A DNA stretch of 64,000 nucleotides from Jatrophihabitans sp. GAS493 (GTDB lineage: Bacteria; Actinomycetota; Actinomycetes; Mycobacteriales; Jatrophihabitantaceae). The notes below the pieces were generated by a model. The model made no database searches. It was not told the origin of the DNA and worked only from the letters and a program-made list of their open reading frames with translations. Location: positions 4,635,568 through 4,699,567 of the forward strand of contig NZ_LT907982.1 in the NCBI RefSeq assembly GCF_900230215.1, read 5' to 3'. The first letter of the stretch is position 1. Every line of letters starts with the position of its first letter. A program made the translations under genes and the position numbers. Of the stretch, positions 38,801 to 45,326 are shown one piece after another.

Positions 38801-41127
38801 GCGAGGTGGGGTGCGGTGAGGATGGTGTCGTTGTCCAGTCGGATCCCGCCGTGGGCGCCGATACCGACGACGGTGAACTCCTCAGCGCCCATCCGGGTCC
38901 GGTCCTCGGTGTGCGCGTCGGCCACCTCGATCAGGGACGGGTCGTGCCTGGCCCCGACGACCAGGGTCCGCCCACCCCCGACGATTTGTAGGTCACCGCT
39001 TTGCAGCAACCCACGGATACCGGCCCGCACCGACGCCGTATCCCCGACCAACACCCCCGCCCGCCCCGACCCAACATGACCCGGCCCAACATGACCCGGC
39101 CCAACATGACCCGACCCCACATGACCCGGCCCCGCATGACCCGGCCCAGTGGGGGCCGGGTTGTGGGGTGCGGGGTTGGTGTGGGGTGGTGGTGCGTCTG
39201 ACAGCGGGGTCGTCGTCAGTGGTGGGTCTGCTGGTGGTGTCGTGTTTGTCGTGGTGGTGGTGGTGTCGGGGGTGGTGGGTTGGGTGGTGTAGGCGGGGGG
39301 TGGGGTGCTGGCCCGGCTCGACGGGCCGCTCCCCGACCCGGTGACCGGGTCCAGGGTGAGCGGGCCGGTGAGCGGGCCCGGGGTGAGCGCGGGTGTGGGT
39401 GTGGGTGTGGTGGGGGTGGTGGGGGTGGTGTAGGCGGGGGGCAGGGTGCTGGCCCGGCTGAGGCTCGGCTCCCCACCGGGGGTGGTGGTGGGGTCGGGTT
39501 CGATGCCGGGGTTGGTGTTGGTGATGGTGGCGTTGGGCAGGGCGGTGGTGTTGGTGACCAGACTGCCGGTCACCCCGCCACCAGTCACCCCGCCACCAGT
39601 CACACCATGGCCGGTGGTGGTGCCGGTGGTGGTGCCGGTGGTGGTGCCGGTGGTGTGACCGGTGTCCCCGGGCCCGTGTCTGTGTCCGGGTCCGGTGGTG
39701 GCGTCGATGAGAGTGGGGTGGGGCAGCAGCAGCCCGTGGGTGTGGAGGTGGTGCAGCAGAGATTCGGAGGTGAGACCGGCTAACGCACCGAACCCGCCGG
39801 AAGTGAAGTCGTAGCCGTTGGCCTGAGGCTGCCCGGTAGCGATGGTGGCACCGAGCCCGGTGAGGAACTCATGCACCCCTTCCGCGGTGAAACGGTAAAC
39901 CGCGGCCCGTAACCCGGCCGAGACCGCCCCCCCACCATGAAACAGAATCCCCTCCGCGATCTGGGCCGCGGCCTGCTTCACACCGGCCACATCAAAACGA
40001 GCCGGGACCGGCACCCCGGCCATCACCTTCGCCACCACCCCATCCACCTGCCCCACCCCCAACCCCGCCCCCTCCTGCGAGACGGGCAACCCCGCCTTCT
40101 GCGAACCAGGCAACCCAGCCTTCTGCGAGACGACAGCGGGAAAGGTGAAATCCTTCTCCAACAACTCCTTCTCCGGCAACACCTCCGGCAACTTCTCCGG
40201 CAACTTCTCCAACAACTCCTTCTCCGGCAATGTGTGGGGCAGTTTCTCCGGCAGTGTGTCCGGCAGTGTGTCGGGTAGGTGGGGGTGGGGGTGGAGGTGG
40301 GGGGCGTGGTCGGTGTCGGCGAGGTAGGTGCGTAACAGCGCCGCGATTCTGTGGCCGAGTTTCTCCCACATCTTCTCCAACGGCAGGTGCAGCAACCCCC
40401 CGACCGTGCCGACCACCACCGCCATCACGGTGGACTGGTTGTTCCAGTGGGTGCGGTGATCAGCGAACTGGATCACCTGCACCAACGCGTCGAGACTGTT
40501 CTGCAACGCGATCCCCGTCACCACCGCCGTCGCGATATGACCAGCAGTGGAGACCAACAACTCCCGCAGCGTCTGCCCGGCCGCTTCCTTCGCCAACGTG
40601 ATGATCGCCGCCGCCACATCAAGACCGATCAACCACGCCCACGTCAACGCCCACGCGATCGTGCTGATCAACAACAAGATCTCCATGATCGAAATCAACT
40701 TGACGTACTGCACCTGCAACCCGGTGTCCAACGTCAAATCCGCTAACCCGACCAACCCATCCGACAACAACGGCAGATACGCCTGATCACCCTGCACATA
40801 CTGCGCTAACGCAACCCCCAACCGCCGCTGCGCCTGACCCGACCACGACGCATTAATCCGCGCCACCGCCGCCCGGATCTGCGGCGCCGCCGCCAACACA
40901 TCCCCCGAACCCGCACGCAACCCATCCGCCCACCCAAACAACAACTGCTCATTACCCGCCGGAAACTGCTCACCGGTCAACACCAAAAACAACCCACGCC
41001 ACGCCGGCGGCACCACCAACTCATCCACACCCACCACCCCCAACCCACACCCACACCCACACCCAACAAACCCACTCCCCACACCCACACCCACAAACCC
41101 ACTCCCCACACCCACGCCCAACACCAC
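29848..41127 (-). CDS. Giant CpnT-like/WXG100-type multidomain toxin-like protein
   Basis: Up to 3,759 residues. After a Gly/Val repeat start, residues 36-140 (DELVVPPAWRGLFLVL, then GEQFPAGNEQLLFGWADGL) match the WXG100-like N-terminal domain of CpnT-type proteins. Hydrophobic helices follow (MEILLLISTIAWALTWAW and others), then LPEK-rich and Thr/Pro/Gly linkers. A caspase-like module (about 700-900) has H759 (GIGAHGG) and C794 (VLLACDTA). A papain-like module has C1002 (ESWCMDRM), H1069 (GESRHIYLLL) and D1084 (LLDFGV). An OTU-like module starts at C1286 (HVGNCWPESL). Two copies of a roughly 900-residue unit and about nine repeats of roughly 110 residues end the protein. The true start may be a GTG nearer 41036, because the first 30 residues are encoded by a minisatellite. 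Family knowledge implies export by a type VII system. The target is unknown. Confidence 0.8.
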   Translation of the reverse strand: MVLGVGVGSGFVGVGVGSGFVGCGCGCGLGVVGVDELVVPPAWRGLFLVLTGEQFPAGNEQLLFGWADGLRAGSGDVLAAAPQIRAAVARINASWSGQAQRRLGVALAQYVQGDQAYLPLLSDGLVGLADLTLDTGLQVQYVKLISIMEILLLISTIAWALTWAWLIGLDVAAAIITLAKEAAGQTLRELLVSTAGHIATAVVTGIALQNSLDALVQVIQFADHRTHWNNQSTVMAVVVGTVGGLLHLPLEKMWEKLGHRIAALLRTYLADTDHAPHLHPHPHLPDTLPDTLPEKLPHTLPEKELLEKLPEKLPEVLPEKELLEKDFTFPAVVSQKAGLPGSQKAGLPVSQEGAGLGVGQVDGVVAKVMAGVPVPARFDVAGVKQAAAQIAEGILFHGGGAVSAGLRAAVYRFTAEGVHEFLTGLGATIATGQPQANGYDFTSGGFGALAGLTSESLLHHLHTHGLLLPHPTLIDATTGPGHRHGPGDTGHTTGTTTGTTTGTTTGHGVTGGGVTGGGVTGSLVTNTTALPNATITNTNPGIEPDPTTTPGGEPSLSRASTLPPAYTTPTTPTTPTPTPALTPGPLTGPLTLDPVTGSGSGPSSRASTPPPAYTTQPTTPDTTTTTTNTTPPADPPLTTTPLSDAPPPHTNPAPHNPAPTGPGHAGPGHVGSGHVGPGHVGPGHVGSGRAGVLVGDTASVRAGIRGLLQSGDLQIVGGGRTLVVGARHDPSLIEVADAHTEDRTRMGAEEFTVVGIGAHGGIRLDNDTILTAPHLAALITHINPTTLPIVLLACDTAHLAEPLTQSLRRTTTAPHGQVWAFTGTGPEQLQGLAATLHTTPTGHLLPTTTPTTTPTTTGIGIGTVAEPGTWARAVHRTLRTPRTDTLGPLLPTHITTHNPRKTTHGHPTADHNWNTWAPHIHTTTGLRHLADPANNPSRSNNTSTGPQRGGSLFEPAVDVAQLSRADIEQAAESVHDEARQRLLTQPDGQRVGVAAAVAESWCMDRMDEFASQLGLWRETGQDSWPRQHGMHADWSLAPTRWQEVARRLDEVGAGAIARVVVDPPGESRHIYLLLNHADGRTLLDFGVHGVRIRDVGFLSEREPVPAEHPEEDFEALDSANTAHMQIRRNRRIVTTAPDTSLPGGRGTGPLDPSQAKSIGAPPRSNRRNQPGQRRPDRDDTPGNRSGADDGRRRRRAEQSSNSEDSQPPPSRRRLDNQPSSPTGDETVRITSATRALDLNPTAGAAQSDEVSAPQNGATTGPRPGQQIYQPLGTWLTVGAVRHVGNCWPESLASVLTPEFLSRLFARFRYPNTVTDIDSVIVNIRHVLADWFEPHMNHLVVNNYQPPPADSALFMTAGAAPESFYAALSLAIRSHRMRYPGDFNVAEMVNRSIRRGGTAESWDSDLYDLVVDRTAHIFGITIVLHHENGTATDLNPGQLTTIHAFRSENTLEPAWPNTAAAAPAHPSVRVTGDTRLGTDEVLAAVDWATAQRMQLRLEWMNEVRMLDPDAIPELPQAHRDPRTLHLHASNLQVVQRIHDDLAAAAPMTTSDHAAAWTRTALLVPHAVRWVSAAQALLDATPQPDLGRARLPDEATITQLPGLLDQLIETRRLRVRAGAERAALTSLSRHIVRLQTINRDAALPVADRNPYVQIRAEQWLAEARPFGALGASTPNAPGHAGIGEPVPRILAAARSWRRTNGDRDFPSVADDLSAIRITPVDATAESSTDTVNLGEWLAQLSRGEIQMTDTLIVEIVAAFGPVWAARVLSSVPSAAYRPGPSRPDGPTGPFGLSTWPTHFLTASLTHDGSVQLHNGHVVTQIRGRSATRSAGPVPGDTLVISAGNHAVLITRAGWTHQFVTGLNTRQHITRSALRLRMAQLREAAFTTLRRGDHPQSEQLLRDARHPNIRISAREFSRHVDALTATLSSAPSNTREPGRQAPTRGVPTGWVPVHDPAGTVSDQQRRRLRGLYREPDRLRFMEAVDTLGRVGPLTNGVLRDIAIQVGEQTGDTSPQAHRYFHHMLFIAYARTVRGARAPGNTFYVGWRAGARGQRSSILTPTIRLNLDHLRADDDPVALLEWWHGLPVAQQVALGLRPPPDSDDDLWLDNNDRLIQIDPRRMAAEVRARVERGEPALAGAVELYVTTGLHGQWRLADDDDWMSSGTVMAGQEIAVWVDGAHLVSDFHAADGTHHVRVYTYSLTPEELQALRDSLSADDQASDQGTSQESADNQSASGSQSTGSTQTESSAELDWGAVQRVLLRAHQIDQVHLLDPRALDELPEAQQDLAAIRTHAEDLRTLRRLNQQIEGTAPAEAAPESIGAWVRTRPLSAQVAGFARPIHEQLSPAPSAGSLHHEWPPDTGIAQLRPWISQLDTLLRSRLLADGPTGTLSRHIARLKAVLRDQSLPENERSPYLDARAGTWVSLVVDFLGTSAESLRGVPTYSGLSADVQHALQAIRVWRQFNLDSDFPAAAEDLTAIAIRSTTVRPAGTGAVTLTEGDDASEHRVNLSDWLTRLSTEGASITDAVLAELVTAADAQWAARIFNTLSATAYQPEPARPAGRVGPFGLTRWPTHITTATLLPDGTVHVNGTTVSTVDLSTETTTGFRDGRPQFGEVVLLAADDSAVVLAATATIANPSVTAAWSWHATLDAAGRQQVETAALGTQLGMLRNDAFARLRSGQHNDLPGLMRSARSSSGGTLDELQQQVDALRSNLRAVASATNRPVRENGGRLGHRNRTGVPSWERIARAHGYLPVHGPQRAVSDLQREALRSLLAGLDRQAFALAVQLEGSLGHQTEHLLFDIVLQIATRLGLTVKTTADGTTTIEAYPFLRAAVVVAYLLQAPGARQHENSTYVNWDVDEALMRLPLDVHPSLLSREEGEREGVLRPGAVPRIGLNFDLVRSDRAPIEILGWWNQLTIDDQVRVIGLPAGGRNLRNNDDATWQDAADELIQNEPGHLLAEVRGRVTRGQPALDNAVQARRSTIADGEWRLEPQDEPMPSGRRREGGLVSLSFDGRHLVSDAIDDDGERHVHVRPFRLTTDRMARLQRHNELLERAVDRLQREMPASEGAIELALDTDEDGTVRPVQRRRRVEIGPSNTLIRAHVDGTHLITNAVLADNSNLYQIHEFPLDDRELQRLSQPQRLTGTTADRGSTELSLSDPVETIRSTDATGAWRLSAGEPAMPSHNRRPNELVRIAVRGAQVRAAIPQTSSEELVELFQYPALANLLPDLRLEAEAWARLRSGRALLAGGVAVTRATNEGGLWRLIDQVTTQSVTAGARAYIVAWVTDTHQLGHETSPDGHPYVDLQEHQLTPEQVQTLRDEAAQLAEARRRLLRGDQPLLDNAVEITRRTDETGDWRFGYGHDQAMFARNEWSRPVRIAVNNARVLAVTTRRSGVSEIELLDHDFTVAQLHAIRQEAALLADARARVALGMPMVDGAVTAMRRPHASGGWRVTPHGPLMHSEVSERNPNVTIFLTGTHLFVGTSRRDDQPVVEVFPYPMTARELSSLDQEFAVAQDAQLRLRANESPLADGVAVTLLTTTDGFWQLEPGEPWMPFGYADRPIGAGEPVYAWYNGRHMVRVVNGPNGPYPEVSVYPLSDERLDAYRRLSRIVHESQQRWIRHLPPLENAVEVRTQTDADGRWQIEPGRTVRSGSGLPHRSITAWLDGTHAVSEISGDDGPLLEVFVHSVEPERFAQMLRSAQPQAQHSSIQSGEPATTTPAQTAPVRRPTGTRRPPTRTNPPPDPNRRGGRQHRGNTPRTP
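30000..32240 (-). repeat. Array of about 110-residue protein repeats at the C-terminus of giant 2
   Basis: About six to eight units in this stretch share the pattern L-x-N/D-A/G-V-x-V/A ... T-x-x-x-G-x-W-R/Q ... V-x-G-x-H-x-V ... V-x-x-Y/F-x-L. Examples are LLDNAVEITRRTDETGDWRF, LADGVAVTLLTTTDGFWQLE and LENAVEVRTQTDADGRWQIE. Related single units occur upstream in the protein, near 34660-34740. They have diverged at the DNA level and look like a beta-rich stalk or adhesion array. Confidence 0.8.
39060..39150 (-). repeat. PGHVG/SGHVG short tandem repeat in the linker of giant 2
   Basis: About six imperfect 15-bp units (plus-strand pattern ACATGACCCGGCCCA) encode Gly-His-Val-Gly-Pro/Ser repeats just before the caspase-like module. 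The rest of this linker (about 39150-39700) is also low-complexity Thr/Pro/Gly. Confidence 0.75.
41040..41125 (-). repeat. Minisatellite at the start of giant gene 2
   Basis: Two copies of a unit of about 27 bp (plus strand CAAACCCACTCCCCACACCC) plus shorter ACCCAC units run into the first codons. The encoded Gly-Val-Gly-Ser-Gly-Phe-Val repeats are unlike any folded domain, so translation may start inside or after this block and its length may vary between strains. Confidence 0.75.
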
Positions 41128-41291
41128 CCCCCACGTTCACCGACGAGGTAGCCGTCGGGGAGAGTTCGGCGGGAAGGGGCGGCGCCTGATGACGGCCACG
41201 CTGAATCGCGACGGTTCTGGGCACTACTTCGTGGATGCGATATCTGCAGCACTGGTGACACGGCGCCGCCCTTTGTGCTCTGCTTGCGGGC

Positions 41292-42077
41292 ATGACCGGA
41301 TATTCACTACAACTGAACGGAAGTGAACGCGAGCGTTTTCGTGTCCTGGCCCGGATGGCCGCGTTGGATGAAGCCGCGGATTGGTCCAGCGCTGGGATCG
41401 TTGAAGGAGCCCGCATCGCTGACGTCGGATGCGGGCCCGGCGCGACTCTGCGGTTGCTTGCAGAGCGGGTGGGGCCAACCGGCCGTGTCGTGGGAGTGGA
41501 TGCCGATCCGCGCAGTGTCGAGGTGGCTAACGCAGTAGTGGCCGCCATGCCGCAGGCGTCGGTTTGCAACGGCAGGGCTGATGCGACAGGGCTGACACCA
41601 GCGACATTCGACGTCGCTATGTGTCGACTGGTGCTTACGCACAACGGCGGGCGTGAGGCTGCCATCGTTTCCCACTTGGCTTCACTGGTGCGTAGTGGCG
41701 GTTGCGTGTATCTCGCCGACACCGATATCAGTAGTAGTTGGGTGACGGATCCAGTGTTCACTGAGATGGCCGATCGATTCTCCGACTTCCATACGGCGTG
41801 CGGCAATGACGTTTCGGTTGGCCGCAAGCTCGGCGACCTCATCGAGGCCGCCGGCTTGAGCGTCGAGCGATATCGCACCACCGGCCACGTCCGCCGAGTG
41901 CCACCTGGGACGCGCGGGCCCGTCTGGGCGGCCAAGGATGCCATGCTGGCTGCGGGTGTTATCGATGCCAGTGATGTGGAACGGTATGAAGCAAGATTCA
42001 ATCGTATCGAGGAGAGCGGAATTCGACCTTGGGCGTTTATGCCCGTCTTCGTCGCAGTCGGACGCCGCGACGCCTGA
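41292..42077 (+). CDS. SAM-dependent methyltransferase
   Basis: A 261-residue class I methyltransferase. The SAM-binding glycine loop reads IADVGCGPGATLRLLAERVG, followed by the acidic VVGVDADPRSVE and by FDVAMCRLVLTH after motif II. The C-terminal part (KLGDLIEAAGLSVERYRTTG) fits Methyltransf_11/25 enzymes. The substrate cannot be read from the sequence and the neighbours give no clear hint: the giant gene is divergent and a CHRD relic with IS3 lies downstream. The ATG at 41292 starts just before the fold. It is transcribed away from giant gene 2, and the short region between them must contain both promoters. Confidence 0.9.
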   Translation: MTGYSLQLNGSERERFRVLARMAALDEAADWSSAGIVEGARIADVGCGPGATLRLLAERVGPTGRVVGVDADPRSVEVANAVVAAMPQASVCNGRADATGLTPATFDVAMCRLVLTHNGGREAAIVSHLASLVRSGGCVYLADTDISSSWVTDPVFTEMADRFSDFHTACGNDVSVGRKLGDLIEAAGLSVERYRTTGHVRRVPPGTRGPVWAAKDAMLAAGVIDASDVERYEARFNRIEESGIRPWAFMPVFVAVGRRDA

Positions 42078-42290
42078 CCCGACTCAGCTGCGACAACCGA
42101 GTCGCCCGATAAGGTCCGTTGCGTCGCCGCCGCTTGGTGATCCGAACATGGCCGAGAGACCGCGGACGCGACCGGTGACCGTGAACGCCACCGGGCTGAC
42201 CCCCGGCCTGCATGGCCTGACCCCGGTTGGTTGATCCAGGTCGAGTGAGAGTCTTGCGGCCCACGTTGTGGGCAGGAAGGCTTGACCACG

Positions 42291-42572
42291 ATGACTACGA
42301 GGAAGCGGCACAGCCCGGAGCAGGTCGTGCGGAAACTGGCGCAGGCTGATCGGATGCTGGGCGAAGGCAAAGACATTGCCGATGTCTGCCGGGAATTGCA
42401 GGTCTCTGAGCAGACCTATTTCCGGTGGCGCAACCAGTTCGGCGGCCTGAAAGCTGACGACGCGAAACGGTTGAAGGACCTGGAGCGGGAGAACGCCACC
42501 CTGAAGCGGCTGCTCGCCGACGCGGAGCTGGAGAAGGCCGCGTTGAAGGAGATCGCCCGGGGAAACTTCTGA
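42291..42572 (+). CDS. IS3-family OrfA (transposase N-terminal/HTH subunit)
   Basis: A 93-residue protein with a helix-turn-helix (SPEQVVRKLAQADRMLGEG and DVCRELQVSEQTYFRWRNQF) and a C-terminal leucine-zipper-like coiled coil (LKDLERENATLKRLLADAEL). The ATG at 42291 is preferred to TTG 42282. Near the end the 0-frame codons CGG GGA AAC contain the slippery heptamer GGGAAAC (42560-42566). A -1 shift there leads directly into the orfB frame (LLSPERRRAAVHHL onwards), so the active product is the fusion OrfAB, as is usual for IS3 elements. Confidence 0.93.
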   Translation: MTTRKRHSPEQVVRKLAQADRMLGEGKDIADVCRELQVSEQTYFRWRNQFGGLKADDAKRLKDLERENATLKRLLADAELEKAALKEIARGNF

Positions 42573-42616
42573 GCCCGGAACGCCGGCGCGCGGCCGTTCA
42601 CCACCTCATCACCACG

Positions 42617-43408
42617 ATGGGCGTGAGTGAGCGGTTCGCGTGCCGGGTGACCGGGCAGAACCGCACCACACAGCGACACGAACCACAGGCGGCGACGCCG
42701 GCCGATCCCGACGCGGCGCTGCGGGCTTGGTTACGGGAGTACGCGAAAACGCATCCGAGGTGGGGATTCCGCCGCGCGTATCACGACGCCCGCGGCGAGG
42801 GGTGGACGGTGAACCACAAGAAAATACAGCGACTCTGGCGCGACGAAGGCCTACGCGTGCCGCAACGCCGCCGCCGTAAACGCCTCGGCACCAGCACCGC
42901 CCCCGGCCTACCGAAAGCTGACGCACCGAACACGGTGTGGGCCGTCGACTTCCAGTTCGACGCCACCACCGACGGCCGACCGATCAAGATCGTGTCGATC
43001 ATTGACGAGCACACCCGCGAATGCCTCGGTGGGCTCGTGGAACGGTCCATCACCGCTGATGCGTTAGCCGACGAACTGGACCGCGTCGCCGCCGGTCGTG
43101 GGTACCCCGTCGTGCTGCGCAGCGACAACGGCCCCGAGTTCGCCTGCGCGGTGATGACCGATTGGGCCGGTGAACAGGTCGGGCTGTCGTTCATCCCACC
43201 CGGCGAGCCGTGGCGCAACGGCTACGTCGAATCGTTCAACTCACGCGTCCGCGACGAATGCCTCAACATCAACATCTTCTGGTCCCTGGCCCACGCGAGG
43301 GTCGTGATCAGCGACTGGAAACAGGAATACAACGAACATCGGCGGCACTCGGCTCTGGGCTACCAAACCCCAGCCCGCTACGCTGCCATCTGCACCCACC
43401 GAAACTGA
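42617..43408 (+). CDS. IS3-family OrfB (DDE integrase domain)
   Basis: The frame open from about 42566 carries the HTH_21-like segment (HPRWGFRRAYHDARGEGWTV) and the rve integrase core. Catalytic Asp is in TVWAVDFQFDAT, the second Asp is in VVLRSDNGPEF and the Glu is in NGYVESFNSRVRDECLN, followed by EYNEHRRHSALGYQTPARYA. All DDE residues are present. The ATG at 42617 is the first in frame, but normal expression is by -1 frameshifting from OrfA, giving a fusion from 42291 to 43408. The element is IS407/IS3-subgroup-like. No damage is visible. Confidence 0.94.
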   Translation: MGVSERFACRVTGQNRTTQRHEPQAATPADPDAALRAWLREYAKTHPRWGFRRAYHDARGEGWTVNHKKIQRLWRDEGLRVPQRRRRKRLGTSTAPGLPKADAPNTVWAVDFQFDATTDGRPIKIVSIIDEHTRECLGGLVERSITADALADELDRVAAGRGYPVVLRSDNGPEFACAVMTDWAGEQVGLSFIPPGEPWRNGYVESFNSRVRDECLNINIFWSLAHARVVISDWKQEYNEHRRHSALGYQTPARYAAICTHRN

Positions 43409-43717
43409 CTCTCACAAACCGTGGATCAATTCACGGGGTCCGGCCATGCATGCTGCGCATATCCACACCGGGACCTGCACCACCCAAGGCCCACCGGTGT
43501 ACATGCTGAGTGATCTCACCGCCGACTCCCATGGTGACATCACCAATCAAACCCGCACCATCACCGGTGTCACCACCGGTCCCCCGAGCAGCGGCTGGTA
43601 CCTCAACATCCACCGAGGCGACAGCAACTCCATCCTCACCAACGGCCAACCCGCCCTCAGCTTCCGGCCCCTGCTCTGCACCAACATCCCCACCACCGGC
43701 GGAACCTGACACCGCGT

Positions 43718-43757
43718 CTTCCCTGGACCAGTCCGGATCCGGTCTGGTCCAGGGAAG
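43718..43757 (+). terminator. Strong hairpin after the CHRD fragment
   Basis: A perfect 14-bp stem, CTTCCCTGGACCAG (43718-43731) with 43744-43757, has a 12-nt loop that is itself palindromic (CCGGATCCGG). It begins 9 bp after the CHRD stop. There is no T tract, as is common in actinobacteria. Confidence 0.75.
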
Positions 43758-43942
43758 AGGGGCGGGTGTCGACCCACCCCCACCCGTCGAGCACCTCACC
43801 TCGCCGAGAGGCCGATCCCGACGCCGCCCGGTGTCAGAGCCGACAACAACGACCACCCGCTGCAGTAGCCCCATTCGGTAAACCACCGTCCCTGCACCAT
43901 CCGTGTACAGATCAAAGCACCACCCACAAAAGGGAGACCGTC

Positions 43943-44224
<282 letters not shown>

Positions 44225-45032
44225 ACTACACACCCTCAGCGCGGCTGAGCCCCTGCTGATGCTGCCGGTCGGCGGGCCCAACCAGCGCAAATTTGCGCTT
44301 ACCAGACTCCTGCGGGACGAGTGGCTATTCGGGCTCACCCGTCCGCAGGATACAAATCCGACGCGGGCTGCCTCGTGCCGTTGCTGTTGGTCGACACAAG
44401 GTCCAACTCACCCCCAGAGTGAGGACTGCAGCCCCTGGCTGCAGCAGCCCATTGTCGGTGCATAGGGTAGGCCCGCTCAACCCCTTGAGCGGGCCAACCC
44501 ACCAACACCCTCCGCAAAACACTACAACTGCGGTGCGGGGTCAAGCCCCCTGAACGGACACCTGAGCCCTGCAACAGCCTTGCATCCTGTCGCGCTGGTT
44601 CAGCGGCTGCGTCAAGGCCGATATCGATCGACCTTCCCTAATGGTTGCGTGGAGAGTTACGTGGAGTCACCGCCGCGGGCAAGTCCCGAGGGGCGTTCGG
44701 GCTCTGGTACGGTCGCGCGAGTGCTGGTCGGCGGTGATGACCGTGATCAACTGGAGGAGCTGTCCGCCCTATAGATGCACGTATGATCGCGAGGATCTCT
44801 TCGTCACCGGCGCTGACGTTACGCGAGGAACACGGTCGGTGACGCGGCAACGTCAGGTGAGTCAGCGACGCCCTTCCGCACGCCTGACGCCGGAAAATTG
44901 GTGTGTTTCCGACACGGAGGGGTCGATCCGCCACGTTTGGTCGTTGCCGTCAGCGTTTCTGCGACGGCAACGGCGCGGTCGGGTGACGACGTCGGAATCC
45001 CCCACCCGGCACGTGGGTAGGGCTGCGCGGTG
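44225..45032. other. Gene-poor stretch with one hairpin
   Basis: About 800 bp without a supported gene. A perfect hairpin, GGCCCGCTCAA (44470-44480) with 44485-44495 and loop CCCC, could terminate transcription from either side. A tRNA-like T-arm string near 44350 does not extend to a full cloverleaf. Confidence 0.5.
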
Positions 45033-45326
45033 TCAGTTGCTGGTTGGTGTGGCCCGGTGCGTCAGGTCGGCGTGGCTGTGTTCGCGGCGGGCGTCACTCA
45101 CGCCGGGGTCGAGGGTGGTATCGAGGGCGGTCAGCAGTGCGCAGGCCTGGTTCAGGTGGGTCACGACATCCTCGAGCGCGATGCGGGTTGGCCGGTCGGC
45201 GGCCGGCCCGGTCATCGCAGCGAGCTGCGCCGCTGCCTGTCGCAGCATGCTGCGCCACGCGTGGGTGGCGCCGAGCAGTTCCGGTGTGTTGGCCGGGGCC
45301 GGGAAGTGCTGGTCGACGCTGGTCAT
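45033..45326 (-). CDS. Small helical protein, third gene of micro-operon
   Basis: A 97-residue hypothetical protein, predicted mostly helical (LLGATHAWRSMLRQAAAQLA and TRIALEDVVTHLNQACALLT), with no signal peptide or membrane segment. The ATG at 45326 overlaps the stop of the zinc-ribbon gene by 4 bp (ATGA), which supports both the start and co-translation. I recognise no family. The helical pattern resembles small four-helix accessory proteins, but that is only an impression. Confidence 0.65.
   Translation of the reverse strand: MTSVDQHFPAPANTPELLGATHAWRSMLRQAAAQLAAMTGPAADRPTRIALEDVVTHLNQACALLTALDTTLDPGVSDARREHSHADLTHRATPTSN

Larger units (their letters stand above)
42213..43446 (+). mobile_element. 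IS3-family insertion sequence with 4-bp target duplication
   Basis: A 1234-bp element. The ends match as TGGCCtGACCCCG, a variable gap, TTGATCCA and GTGAGAGTC on the left, and TGGCCgGACCCCG, TTGATCCA and GTGAGAGTC reading inward from the right. Direct repeats TGCA lie at 42209-42212 and 43447-43450. It carries orfA and orfB with a perfect slippery heptamer between them and looks intact, hence potentially active. Confidence 0.92.
42172..43709 (+). pseudogene. CHRD-domain gene fragment split by IS3-family element
   Basis: Left of the element a short frame ends VTVNATGLTPGLH (to 42212). Right of it the frame resumes with HAAHIHTGTC and continues through YMLSDLTADSHGDITNQ and ALSFRPLLCTNIP to the stop at 43709. 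Removing 42213-43446 and one copy of the target repeat TGCA rebuilds the sequence PGLHAAHIH in frame, matching PGQHAAHIH in the second CHRD gene (47463-48445). The 5' part with signal peptide and the first CHRD unit are absent, so the gene had been truncated as well as interrupted. Confidence 0.88.

Noticed and set aside
39540-40330. Short direct repeats in the linkers of giant 2 (GTGCCGGTGGTG and CTTCTCCGGCAAC units) as a CRISPR-like array
   Set aside because: The units are adjacent with no unique spacers and are in frame as protein repeats, so they are low-complexity coding repeats.
44300-44380. tRNA-like string with a T-arm resemblance (GGATACAAATCC)
   Set aside because: No acceptor stem, anticodon arm or D-arm pairs around it on either strand, so a cloverleaf cannot be drawn.
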